Assembly (NCBI RefSeq): GCF_012913485.1
Contig: NZ_CP051774.1
Location: forward strand, 2,418,001 to 2,482,000
Reading direction: 5' to 3'
Length of the DNA stretch: 64,000 bases
Source: Luteolibacter luteus
GTDB taxonomy: Bacteria; Verrucomicrobiota; Verrucomicrobiia; Verrucomicrobiales; Akkermansiaceae
Below the pieces are notes generated by a model. It ran no database searches. It was not told the origin of the DNA and was given only the letters and a program-made list of their open reading frames with translations. A program made the position numbers and the translations under genes. Position 1 is the stretch's first letter; every line of letters starts with the position of its first letter. This document shows, piece by piece, positions 1-8,233 of this stretch.

Positions 1-504
1 CTTGCCGATGATCGCGGTGGCGTCATCGATCCCGTGGGTGGCGAGCTTGGCTTCGTCCACCTTCTCCGAAGAGAAGACGATGCCTCCGCGCTCGACCACG
101 CCATCGCCGAGGACAGTGCGCAGTTTCTCCTTCGCGGTGATGAAGGCGACCTTTCGTCCGGCATCGGCGGCGGCGGTCAGGATGGTGCCGCAGCGGCGGA
201 ACTCCGGGCCATTCATCATGACCTCCTCGCCGGTGTCAGGATTCAGGAAGAAGTTTCCGCAGATGCCATGGACCCGCGGCGACACGCCGGTAACGATCGA
301 GGTGTTGTTAACGTTCGTGAAGGAAGGCAGGGCGCCGCGCACCATACCGCGCCAACCATCGCGGGCCATCGCAGCCAAACGGGGCATCTTGCCACGGGCA
401 ATCGCGACACTGAGGTATTCGTCCGCGCAACCATCGAGGCAGATGACAGCGATGGGATTTGCGGGCAGGGCGTAGGAGCGGCCGTTCGTTTCGAAGGAAC
501 TCAT
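1..504 (-). CDS. phnA: Phosphonoacetate hydrolase (PhnA type), C-terminal part outside the window
   Basis: Only the first 168 codons are present; the gene runs off the left edge. The protein belongs to the alkaline-phosphatase superfamily and closely follows known phosphonoacetate hydrolases, which cleave phosphonoacetate to acetate and phosphate with two zinc ions. Visible motifs are VICLDGCADEYL with Asp24, a likely zinc ligand, and PSFTNVNNTSIVTG with Thr63, the expected nucleophile. Other zinc ligands would lie outside the window. The ATG at 502-504 is the natural start, because PNPIAVICLDG follows at the usual distance from the N terminus. No Shine-Dalgarno sequence is visible. The FAD oxidoreductase of the same likely pathway lies upstream on the same strand, but a 336-bp gap holding a 37-bp repeat separates them. 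Family call is firm; substrate is inferred from the family. Confidence 0.8.
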   Translation of the reverse strand, partial: MSSFETNGRSYALPANPIAVICLDGCADEYLSVAIARGKMPRLAAMARDGWRGMVRGALPSFTNVNNTSIVTGVSPRVHGICGNFFLNPDTGEEVMMNGPEFRRCGTILTAAADAGRKVAFITAKEKLRTVLGDGVVERGGIVFSSEKVDEAKLATHGIDDATAIIGK

Positions 505-840
505 GGGATGTCGATGAAGGGTGGAAGAGTGCCGGGGACCTTTGAAAAAGGCAGCCTGTTCCGCCTGTTAAAACAGGGAAATTAACAGGCGAGATGCCGG
601 TCCTCGTAAGATGGCAGTTGAAAAGTTCTTGGCCGCTTCGTGCGGGATCGGGGTTTTGCGAGACTTTCGATTCATTCGGGAAGAGCATCGCGCGGATCCG
701 GGTTAGCTTTCTACTGCCACGGAGTGGAGCTGGCTGCTCATGAGATTGAATTGTGCCGTCCGGAGCCCGGCGGGGCGATCCTGCTGAATAACCGATAAAA
801 ATTGCAACAAAGTTTCTTTCAGGAAACGTGACAGATTTGT
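505..840. other. Intergenic region between phnA and the FAD oxidoreductase
   Basis: This 336-bp stretch has no credible gene. It holds the 37-bp repeat at 554-590, about 50 bp upstream of the phnA start. A small inverted pair (GTTTC and GAAAC, about 809-824) lies just after the stop codon of the oxidoreductase. Any phnA promoter should lie between about 510 and 600 on the minus strand, but I cannot point to convincing -35 and -10 boxes. Confidence 0.6.
554..590. repeat. 37-bp nested inverted repeat, copy 1
   Basis: The element starts GCCTGTTCCGCCTGTT and ends TTAACAGGC. It holds four half-sites of the GCCTGTT/AACAGGC type: two direct copies on the left, an internal CCTGTTAAAACAGG palindrome, and a right-hand inverted copy. 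Positions 563-571 can pair with 582-590 as a 9-bp stem. A second copy with only two substitutions lies at 40405-40441. Sequence similarity stops at the repeat edges. It could be a protein-binding site, a small dispersed hairpin repeat, or a regulatory RNA element. Confidence 0.75.
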
Positions 841-1980
841 TTAAACCGTTGCCTCACGTTTGGCAAAGAAACGATCGGCCAAGCCGAAGGACATGGTCAT
901 GCCGGAACCACTGGTGCCAGTGGCGATCTGAACGCCTGGCAGCGCCTGGACGCGGAACTCCGGGCCATCGTAGTGCTTTGCATAGATGCCGTGCCAGCGC
1001 TCGGCGATGGTCCAATCGGGAAAATCAAAGAGCTTCCGGAGTTCACGGAGCATGAGTTCATCAATCTCCGCCTTGTCGAAAATCTCGATGTGATCGCCGT
1101 ACTCGTGCGAGTCCCCCAAGACGATCGCGCCGAAGCGGTCCTGCGAGGCCATGACATGGATGCCGTAGCGATCCAGCTCCGGCATGTCCCAAGCGACGCG
1201 CGCCTTTACCTCCGACAAGCTGGGACAGATCGAGAAATTCCCGTACTGCCGGAGCGAGAGGCCGCTGGCGAGCATGGGGCCCAGATTCCAGCCTTTCGGC
1301 TGTGGAACCGTGCGCAACATCTGGAGCTTGCAGGGCCGCAGGGGGCTCGCCGCGAGGATCTCCGGGAAGAGGGTTTCGAAGTCGTGGCCGGAACAAACAA
1401 AGGCCTCGTCAAAGGTGTGGGTTTCGCCGGATGCGGTGACCAGCTTGCCTTCCCTGACCTGCGTGACCGCGGTGCGCCAATGGAAGGCGACGCCATGCTT
1501 TTCACCGAGGAAGGCCGGAAGCAGTGCCAAGGCCTGGCGGGGATCCACATTGATTTCGGTACGGCTGAGCAGGCCGGCCCTTGCGACACCGCGACGAACA
1601 CCTGGACAGCTTTCCTCGACTTGCGCACGGGTGAGAAGTTCGACCTGATAGCCGAGGTCGGGCGCGGCCTTGGCAAACTCCTCAAGCACGGAGGCTTCGT
1701 CCTCATGCTCCACGACATGCACGCTGCCGGTCGGGCGGGAGTAAGCCCCGGACTCGCGTACGAATTCCTGCCAGAGTTCGCGGCTGCGGAGGGCGGCCGC
1801 AAAGTATTCCGGTGCCTGACCAATGGGCCAGCACATGCCGAAGTTTCTTACGGAAGCACCGCGTGCCTTGTCGCTGCGCTCAAAGACGGTCACGCGATGT
1901 CCTGCACGGGCGGCGGCCCAGGCATGGGCGAGACCAACGATACCTGCTCCGATGATCGCGGTATGCGGCTGGGTAGACAT
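841..1980 (-). CDS. TIGR03364-type FAD-dependent oxidoreductase, proposed aminophosphonate oxidation
   Basis: A 379-residue DAO-family flavoprotein. The FAD-binding dinucleotide fold is clear at the N terminus: TAIIGAGIVGLAHAWAAARAG, then VTVFERS about 20 residues later. RGASVRNFGMCWPIGQ is characteristic of the TIGR03364 clade, which is repeatedly found beside phosphonate genes and is proposed to oxidise aminophosphonates. The neighbouring phosphonoacetate hydrolase supports that role. I chose the ATG at 1978-1980 because the FAD fold begins six residues later; the reading frame stays open another 130 codons upstream, but that part has no domain and overlaps the divergent regulator. The actual substrate is unknown. 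Confidence 0.8.
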   Translation of the reverse strand: MSTQPHTAIIGAGIVGLAHAWAAARAGHRVTVFERSDKARGASVRNFGMCWPIGQAPEYFAAALRSRELWQEFVRESGAYSRPTGSVHVVEHEDEASVLEEFAKAAPDLGYQVELLTRAQVEESCPGVRRGVARAGLLSRTEINVDPRQALALLPAFLGEKHGVAFHWRTAVTQVREGKLVTASGETHTFDEAFVCSGHDFETLFPEILAASPLRPCKLQMLRTVPQPKGWNLGPMLASGLSLRQYGNFSICPSLSEVKARVAWDMPELDRYGIHVMASQDRFGAIVLGDSHEYGDHIEIFDKAEIDELMLRELRKLFDFPDWTIAERWHGIYAKHYDGPEFRVQALPGVQIATGTSGSGMTMSFGLADRFFAKREATV

Positions 1981-2014
1981 TTGGAAATCGTAGGAAGAAC
2001 GGTCCGCAAGGGTC

Positions 2015-2118
2015 GATAGGATATTCGCAAGAATCCTTGGCGTTTTTACCATCGAAGATGGCGATGATGCCAATGACACGGGTCCCCGTGGAATTGATCT
2101 TCTGCCAAGAATCCTATC
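2015..2118. promoter_or_regulatory. Repeated operator-like sequences between divergent oxidoreductase and regulator genes
   Basis: GATAGGAT occurs at 2015-2022 and its inverse ATCCTATC at 2111-2118. AAGAATCC occurs at 2029-2036 and again at 2107-2114 within AAGAATCCTATC. The left copy forms an imperfect palindrome around GGATATTC and AAGAATCC. The two sites lie about 90 bp apart in the 149-bp gap between the divergent starts at 1980 and 2130, which suits autoregulation and DNA looping by the XylR-type regulator. Binding is inferred. Confidence 0.45.
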
Positions 2119-2129
2119 AATTCTCCCAC

Positions 2130-3317
2130 ATGAACCATGGCCCCACCTTTCGCCGCACCTGGCGTGTCGGCATCCGCATGGTGGACTGGGCGCAGGGTTT
2201 CGGGAACCGCATCTATGGTGGGATCCTGGACTTCCTGCGCGAGGGGCATTCCTTCGAATTGGAGTTTGTGCAGCCGAGTGGCTCCGACTTGCCCGCGGTG
2301 ACGATCGACGAGAACTGGCAAGGTGATGGCCTGCTGGTCTTCCGCTATACGCCGGCTGAAGCGAGGGCATGGAGGAAAAGCGGAATCAAGGTGGTGAATC
2401 TCAGCTCCGAGCAGCCGCCGAGAGGGGTGCTCTTTCCCCGGGTGACGCTGGAAAACCAGGCGGCCGGGCGACTGGCGGCGGAGCATCTGTTAGGGCTGGG
2501 CCTACGGAGCTTCGCTTTCCTCCACGATCCCGGGAGGACTTATTCGCGGGAGCGGCTGGAAGGATATCGGGCGAGGCTCCACGAGGACGGCCACACTTGC
2601 CGGATCCTCCCGATCCCCTCGTCGTCGTTTTCTCCGAAGATCCGGGCCCGGCAGATCGAACAGATGGCGTGGCGGATCATGGCAAGCTTGGAAGCTCCCT
2701 GCGGGCTCTTCGCAAAGGATGACATCTCCGGTGTCACGGCGATCCGGGCACTGAAACAGGTGGGAATGCGCGTGCCCGAGGATGTGCCGGTGGTGGGGGT
2801 GAGCGATGACATCGTCTTTTGCCACGCGACGACCCCGGCGCTGAGCAGCGTCCGGTTTCCCGGGAAGCAGATCGGCAGGGCTGCGGCGGAACTGCTGTTC
2901 CGGATGATGAGTGGCGAGACGATGCCTCCAGAGACGCGGATCCTGGCACCCTCGCCGGGGATCACGGTGCGGGAGTCCACGGGTCGTGTGGAATTGCCGG
3001 ATCCGGTGGTGACACGTGCGATGAATTTTATCCGGAGCAGGCCGCTGAATCTGCCGATCGACACGGAGTTGCTCTGCCGGGAAGCAGGCGCTTCACGCGA
3101 GCAACTGCGACAGCGGTTTCATGCGACGTTGGGCCGGACGCCGAAACAGGAGGTGGATCGGATCCGCTCGGCGCGGGTGAGCGATTTGTTGAAGCGGACC
3201 GATTGGACCTTGGAGCGGCTGGCCGAGCATTGCGGGTTTTCCGGCGGGGATGAGTTGTGCCGCTTCATGAAGCGGGTGACGGGGTCGACGCCGGGAGAGA
3301 TCCGGAGGGGGTTGTAG
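2130..3317 (+). CDS. XylR-family regulator: LacI-type ligand-binding domain plus AraC-type HTH
   Basis: A 395-residue regulator. Residues about 10-275 form a periplasmic-binding-protein-like sensor: RRTWRVGIRMVDWAQGFGNRI, PRGVLFPRVTLENQAAGRLA, and PEDVPVVGVSDDIVFCHA, ending in SSVRFPGKQIGRAAAELL. Residues about 290-395 form an AraC-type double helix-turn-helix (LERLAEHCGFSGGDELCRFM, then GSTPGEIRRG). This order is typical of XylR, whose ligands are usually sugars. The frame is open upstream to a TTG at 2037, but one operator-like repeat lies inside that stretch and the first domain motif follows ATG 2130 closely. The gene is divergent from the FAD oxidoreductase, so that gene is the likely target. 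Confidence 0.85.
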   Translation: MNHGPTFRRTWRVGIRMVDWAQGFGNRIYGGILDFLREGHSFELEFVQPSGSDLPAVTIDENWQGDGLLVFRYTPAEARAWRKSGIKVVNLSSEQPPRGVLFPRVTLENQAAGRLAAEHLLGLGLRSFAFLHDPGRTYSRERLEGYRARLHEDGHTCRILPIPSSSFSPKIRARQIEQMAWRIMASLEAPCGLFAKDDISGVTAIRALKQVGMRVPEDVPVVGVSDDIVFCHATTPALSSVRFPGKQIGRAAAELLFRMMSGETMPPETRILAPSPGITVRESTGRVELPDPVVTRAMNFIRSRPLNLPIDTELLCREAGASREQLRQRFHATLGRTPKQEVDRIRSARVSDLLKRTDWTLERLAEHCGFSGGDELCRFMKRVTGSTPGEIRRGL

Positions 3318-3496
3318 GAAAAGGCAAAATCACTAGTCATCCATTTTCCAATCATCAATCGGAGTGCGCTTCGCGGGGCAGGAGAGTTCAAGCGTAAGCG
3401 CATTCGTGACGCCTGCGCCGGTTGGTTGAGCGCGTGCGTGACGAGAAAATCCGGAAGGAACCGCGCTGTGGGTCAGAAGCCCACTTTTCAGAAGGA

Positions 3497-4549
3497 TCAG
3501 AATAGCTCGCCCTGCCCGGGCATGACCTTGCGGAAGGCGGCGGCGCTGAGCTCGGGGGCTCTGGTTGCCAAGCCGAGCCTCCTGCAACTGGCGTGGAAGA
3601 GCGCGTGCAATTGGCCGGCCGATTCACCGCTGCCGCGCATGCGATGGCGCTCACCCGCGGTGGTATTCAGTTTTCCATCACGGGCAGCGCGAATGCGATT
3701 CAGCACCTTTTCCTTCCGGTCCGGGAAATGGCGATCGAGCCAGGATTCGAAGACCGTGGATACGGCGCCGGGGAGTCGCACCATGGTGTAGGAGGCGAAG
3801 CTGGCCCCGGCGTCCTTGCAAGCGGACAGGATGGAAGGGAGCTCGCTGTCGTTGATCGCGGGGATCATGGGAGCGGCGCTGGGACCGACGGGCACGCCGG
3901 CATCGGCGAGCATGCGCATCGCTTCCAGACGGGCGCGCGGTGTTGAGGCTCGGGGCTCAAGAATCCGCGACAACTTAGGGTCAAGCGTGGTCACGGATAT
4001 GAAGACACAGGCGGCGTTATGCTTCGCGAGTTCGGAGAGGTAATCGAGATCGCGGGCGATGAGTGCATTCTTCGTGACCAAGCCCACGGGCTGGCGAAAA
4101 CGTGCCATGACCTCCAGGCAGCGGCGGGTGATTTCCAATTTCCGCTCCACGGGCTGATAGCAATCCGTGACGCCGCTCATCGCGATCAGGGATGGCTTGT
4201 AGGAAGGCTTCGCCAACGCAGCTTCGAGCAGACGCGGGGCGTCCTCCTTCACGACGATCTTCGACTCGAAGTCGAGGCCGGCGGAGAAGCCGAGGTACTC
4301 GTGATAGGTCCGGGCGTAGCAGTAGGCGCAGCCGTGCTCGCAGCCTCGATAGGGATTCACGCTGAGCTCAAAGCGCAGGTCGTCCGACTCCACCTTGTTC
4401 AGCACCGACTGGGAGTCGTCCCGCAGGAAGCTGGTCCGAAGCGGACGCGGATCCTCATCGACCCATGCATCCTCGTCGGTCTCGACATGCATGGCCTCAA
4501 AGCGATTGGACGGGTTCTCCCCCGCCCCTCTGCCGCGATGCGGATCCAT
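3497..4549 (-). CDS. PA0069-family radical SAM protein (spore photoproduct lyase-like)
   Basis: A 350-residue radical SAM protein. NPYRGCEHGCAYCYAR at about residues 68-83 carries the CX3CX2C motif that binds the 4Fe-4S cluster and S-adenosylmethionine. The following sequence (SGVTDCYQPVERKLEITR, VGLVTKNALIARDLDYL, SVTTLDPKLSRILEPRAS) matches the PA0069 family, often labelled DNA repair photolyase. Its substrate has not been established as far as I know. The gene has its own upstream region, divergent from the amino acid permease at 4665. No other DNA repair gene is adjacent. The 179 bp downstream of it hold nothing recognisable. Confidence 0.85.
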   Translation of the reverse strand: MDPHRGRGAGENPSNRFEAMHVETDEDAWVDEDPRPLRTSFLRDDSQSVLNKVESDDLRFELSVNPYRGCEHGCAYCYARTYHEYLGFSAGLDFESKIVVKEDAPRLLEAALAKPSYKPSLIAMSGVTDCYQPVERKLEITRRCLEVMARFRQPVGLVTKNALIARDLDYLSELAKHNAACVFISVTTLDPKLSRILEPRASTPRARLEAMRMLADAGVPVGPSAAPMIPAINDSELPSILSACKDAGASFASYTMVRLPGAVSTVFESWLDRHFPDRKEKVLNRIRAARDGKLNTTAGERHRMRGSGESAGQLHALFHASCRRLGLATRAPELSAAAFRKVMPGQGELF

Positions 4550-4664
4550 GAGGCGAGCTTTCCAAGGGTGGCATCCGGTCGCAATCTAATTGTTCACATG
4601 AACACTTATCAGATTTATGGAAAGCCCGTTGCGGGATGCGCGGTTTTCGGGAAACAGTTAGAGC

Positions 4665-5981
4665 GTGTCAGAAAAAAAAGGAGCCGGGGCCGCCGCAGCG
4701 ACCGCGCTGGTCGTAGCCAGCATGGTTGGGACGGGGGTGTTCACCTCGCTCGGCTTCCAGTTGGTGGACCTGACTTCGGGACCGCAGATCCTTTTCCTGT
4801 GGCTGCTCGGCGGCTTCATCGCGCTCTGCGGGGCGCTGTGCTACGCAGAGGTGGCGGCGAGCCTGCCAAAGTCGGGAGGCGAGTATCACTTCCTGCGAAG
4901 CCTCTACCATCCGAGCCTGGGTTTCATGGCCGGAATGCTCTCGGCCATTGCGGGATTTGCCGCGCCGACGGCGATTACCGCGCTGGCCTTCGGCAAATAT
5001 TTCCATGAGTGCTTCCCGGTGCTGAGCGTGGAGCTTTCCGCGGTGCTGGTGATCCTACTGGGCACGGCAGCTCATGCGATCAGCACGCGGACCAGCGCGA
5101 GGATCCAAGTGGGCGCGACGGCGCTGAAGCTGCTTCTGATCGTTGTCTTCATCGTGGCGGCGTGGGTGCTTCCTGGGAAAGGCGACATCCGCTGGGCGAT
5201 CGATTGGACGACCGATAGCCGGACCATCATGCAGCCGGCCTTCGCGGTGGCGCTGCTCTTTGTCTTCTATTCCTACACGGGCTGGAATGCGGCGGTGTAT
5301 GGTCTGGAAGAATGGGATGACCCGCAGCACACGGTGCGGCGCGCCTTGGTAGGCGGGACCTTGCTGGTGGCCCTTCTTTATGTCGGGCTGAATGCTTCAT
5401 TCCTCCATGCGGCCCCGGTCGAGGACATGAAGGGGGTGGTGCAAGTGGGCCACGTGGCCTCGGTATCTCTCTTCGGCCAAGGAGCGGCAAGGGTGGTGGC
5501 GGGGCTTTTCGCGGTGGGCCTCTTTGCCTCAGTGAGCGCGCTGCTATGGGCGGGACCGCGCGTGTTGGGGGCGATGGGCAAGAATATGCAGGCGCTGCGG
5601 ATGTTCGCGCCGCGCAAGGACGTGCCGCATCTCTCGCTGATCTTCCAGGCGGCGCTGGCGCTGATCCTGGTGGCAGCTGTCGGCTTCCGGACCTTGATCG
5701 AGGCGACCCAGGTGGGACTGACGCTGTGCACTTCCCTGGTGGTGGCGGGCTGCATGGTCCTGCGCAAGCGGATGCCGGACCTCGATCGGCCAGTGAAGGT
5801 GCCGCTCTATCCGCTTCCGCCCTTGATTTTCCTCACGATGGCCGCATTCGTCATCGTGCGAACCGCCATCGTGGACTTCGAAGCGCTCGGCGATGGCCAG
5901 CCGAAGCCCACCTTGATCGGGATGGGTGCTGTCCTCGGGCTCGTCCTCCTCTGGTTTCCACTCAAACGCCTCCGCCAATGA
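4665..5981 (+). CDS. APC-superfamily amino acid permease
   Basis: A 438-residue integral membrane protein with about 12 predicted helices. The N-terminal VVASMVGTGVFTSLGFQL is the helix-1 substrate-binding signature of APC transporters, and AEVAASLPKSGGEYHFLRSL is the following conserved loop. The start is the GTG at 4665: an in-frame TAG lies two codons before it, so no longer form exists. The stop codon overlaps the ATG of the next gene (ATGA at 5978-5981), so the permease and a lipoprotein are translationally coupled. The transported substrate cannot be told from sequence alone; amino acid or polyamine is likely. Confidence 0.85.
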   Translation: MSEKKGAGAAAATALVVASMVGTGVFTSLGFQLVDLTSGPQILFLWLLGGFIALCGALCYAEVAASLPKSGGEYHFLRSLYHPSLGFMAGMLSAIAGFAAPTAITALAFGKYFHECFPVLSVELSAVLVILLGTAAHAISTRTSARIQVGATALKLLLIVVFIVAAWVLPGKGDIRWAIDWTTDSRTIMQPAFAVALLFVFYSYTGWNAAVYGLEEWDDPQHTVRRALVGGTLLVALLYVGLNASFLHAAPVEDMKGVVQVGHVASVSLFGQGAARVVAGLFAVGLFASVSALLWAGPRVLGAMGKNMQALRMFAPRKDVPHLSLIFQAALALILVAAVGFRTLIEATQVGLTLCTSLVVAGCMVLRKRMPDLDRPVKVPLYPLPPLIFLTMAAFVIVRTAIVDFEALGDGQPKPTLIGMGAVLGLVLLWFPLKRLRQ

Positions 5982-7075
5982 AACGATTGCTCCTGCTTCC
6001 CGTGCTTCTTGCCGCCGCCTGTTCGCCCAAGCCACCGCCACGCGGCCAAACGCAAACGCTGGCACCGGCTGCCGAAGCCTTCACCCCGGCAGAGGGCCGT
6101 CCGACTGCTAATGACGTGGCCCGCTTCCTAGCGGGACGCCCGGTGGATCACGGGGCCGTGCTTTCCCAGATCCAGCAGACGGGGGCTTATCAGAATCACT
6201 CGGAAGGGATGGCGGTGAATTGGCGCGCGATCGCTTCGAAGCGGACCGGCCGCCAGCGCGATTGGGCGGCAGCGAACCTGCAACCGATCATCGGAAACCC
6301 GCGCACGCTGCTTTACCCCTTCGGCGGGCCGGATCTGCTCTATGCCACGGCACTCTTCCCGCAGGCATCCAACTACGTGCTGCTGGGACTGGAGCCAGCG
6401 GGCGGGCTGCCGGACCTGGAGAGTGCCGATCCGGCTGAAGTGATGGCCGGCCTGCACCGCCTGAAGGTGGCGATGGATTCCCAACTGAAGACAGGCTACT
6501 TCATCACGAAGGACATGAAGAACGACCTCGCCGGCGGTGCGATGCCGGGGGTGACGCCGATCCTTCTGGCCAGCCTGGCGCTGATGGACGCCGAGGTGCA
6601 GAGCGTGGACACGATCAATGCGGGAGGACGCAGTGGCGTGGACATCCGCTTCCGCCTGCCGGGCGGTGGCTCCCGCCGCGCGATCTATGTATCCGGGGAT
6701 CTTTCGAACGGCGGCTTCAATTCCGCTTACCGGAGCTGGCTCTCGTCGTATGGAGGTGGCGTGGCCTACTTCAAGGCGGCCTCGTACCTGATGCATGACT
6801 CCGGCTTCTCCGGGATCCGCGATTGGGTGCTGGAGAATTCGCGTGCGGTGGTGCAGGACGACTCAGGAATCCCGTATCGCTACTACGATTCCAGTAAGTG
6901 GAATGTCCGGCTCTTCGGCGACTACGATGCACCGATCGAGCTTTTCGCGAAGCACGCGCAGCCCGAGCTCCGCGCGGCTTACCAGGCAGCGGGCGGCGGA
7001 CCATCGATCCCCTTCGGTTCCGGCTACCACCTGCGTCCGGACAACGCGAACCTGATGGTGGCGACGCGGAAGTGA
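5978..7075 (+). CDS. Lipoprotein of unknown function coupled to the permease
   Basis: A 365-residue protein with a type II signal sequence: MKRLLLLPVLLAAAC, where Cys15 would be lipidated, followed by a Pro-rich linker. The body has no family I recognise. It contains segments such as NWRAIASKRTG, LYPFGGPDLLYATALFP, GVDIRFRLPGGGSRRAIYVSGD and PFGSGYHLRPDNANLMVATR, and looks like one globular domain. Because its start overlaps the stop of the permease gene, it is probably made in step with it. An envelope partner for the permease is one idea. A hydrolase is possible, but no catalytic motif is obvious. Confidence 0.65.
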   Translation: MKRLLLLPVLLAAACSPKPPPRGQTQTLAPAAEAFTPAEGRPTANDVARFLAGRPVDHGAVLSQIQQTGAYQNHSEGMAVNWRAIASKRTGRQRDWAAANLQPIIGNPRTLLYPFGGPDLLYATALFPQASNYVLLGLEPAGGLPDLESADPAEVMAGLHRLKVAMDSQLKTGYFITKDMKNDLAGGAMPGVTPILLASLALMDAEVQSVDTINAGGRSGVDIRFRLPGGGSRRAIYVSGDLSNGGFNSAYRSWLSSYGGGVAYFKAASYLMHDSGFSGIRDWVLENSRAVVQDDSGIPYRYYDSSKWNVRLFGDYDAPIELFAKHAQPELRAAYQAAGGGPSIPFGSGYHLRPDNANLMVATRK

Positions 7076-7088
7076 GAGAGGATTTGCT

Positions 7089-8129
7089 TTAGATCGTGGA
7101 GAGGAAGGGTCCGTCCCGCCAGGAGCGGGCCCTTCCGAGCCGCACGATGACCTTTTCCTCGGAGGGCCAGATGAAGACACGTCTGCCCGATGAGCCGATC
7201 AAGGCCACCATTTCGGGCGGCTGGATCTTGGACAGGCAGGCGCCCTGCCAGAAGGCGGAGGATCTGGGAGGATCGATGGAGTCTTCGACTTCCACGGCGT
7301 AGGAGCCGGAGCGACGGGCATTTGTGTTCCGCCAGATGCCGCCACCGAACATGGGATTTACCGCGGAAGGGCGAGTCATGCGGGCAAAGATCGCGGGGTC
7401 GAAGCCGTCCTGATGTTCCCCGTGCAGGAGGGCGCCGATGGTCCGGCCGAGGCGGCCGAGCTCGTCCACGCTGATTTCCGCACCGGTCGAGAGGAAGAAG
7501 CGGCCCTTTTTGTCCGAGCGCCAATCCGGGCTGCTCAGGCCGATCGGGCGCATGACGGCGCGGTGGATGAATTTTTCCAAGGTCTCCCCTTTCGCCGAGA
7601 GCTTCCGATGGAGCAACTCCCCGAGCAGCTCCCAGCAGGCCGGGCCGTAGCGGAAGAAGGTGCCGGGCTCGTCCACGGCGCGGAGAGCGACGGCCGCGCG
7701 GCCTTTGTCCTGAGGATTCCGGTAGAGGGCCGCGACCCCGGCCTCGAGACCGGCGGTCTGCTGGAGGAGCATGGAGACGGTAATGCGCATTTTCCGGGCA
7801 TCGCCATTCCATTCCCGGACGGTGTCTGCGACGCGTTCCTGATCGGAAAGCCAGCCTTCCTGCATGGCCCGGGTGGCGGCCAGCGCGGCGAGGGACTTCG
7901 TGAGGCTAAGGGCTTGATCCCGGGCGTCGGGGTTCCATTCCTTGACCCGCCGGATCCCCCGCCAGGCCGCCCAGCCCTTGCCGCCTTGGCTTTTCGCCAT
8001 CATATCCGCCCGATCGAGACGGGAGGAGGTCCAGCGCTCCCCACCGGGGGAGGATGAGGAGGAAGGGGCCGCGCAGCCCCCGCAGGCGGTGGCGAGGGCA
8101 CAGAGAAATTCGCGACGGCTGACGATCAT
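7089..8129 (-). CDS. Serine hydrolase of the beta-lactamase/penicillin-binding-protein class, exported
   Basis: A 346-residue protein. The N terminus carries a twin-arginine motif (SRREFL) and a Cys-containing hydrophobic stretch (ALATACGGC), suggesting Tat export and perhaps lipidation. SLTK at residues 75-78 is the catalytic SxxK motif of class C-like serine hydrolases. LLQQTAGLEAGV follows at the place usual for the family. Where many members have Y-S/A-N this one has FRYGPACWELLG, so the second motif is altered. Substrate is unknown; esterase or peptidase activity on envelope compounds is typical. It is convergent with the lipoprotein gene, 13 bp away. Confidence 0.75.
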   Translation of the reverse strand: MIVSRREFLCALATACGGCAAPSSSSSPGGERWTSSRLDRADMMAKSQGGKGWAAWRGIRRVKEWNPDARDQALSLTKSLAALAATRAMQEGWLSDQERVADTVREWNGDARKMRITVSMLLQQTAGLEAGVAALYRNPQDKGRAAVALRAVDEPGTFFRYGPACWELLGELLHRKLSAKGETLEKFIHRAVMRPIGLSSPDWRSDKKGRFFLSTGAEISVDELGRLGRTIGALLHGEHQDGFDPAIFARMTRPSAVNPMFGGGIWRNTNARRSGSYAVEVEDSIDPPRSSAFWQGACLSKIQPPEMVALIGSSGRRVFIWPSEEKVIVRLGRARSWRDGPFLSTI

Positions 8130-8233
8130 GCGCTATCCTAAACGGCTTAGACGCGATTCCGGAAGGCGCAAACCCTTCCTTTCACCCCGCCTTGTGCCTT
8201 GCTCCCGGGCCCGGCGTCCCCTACATCCGCCCC

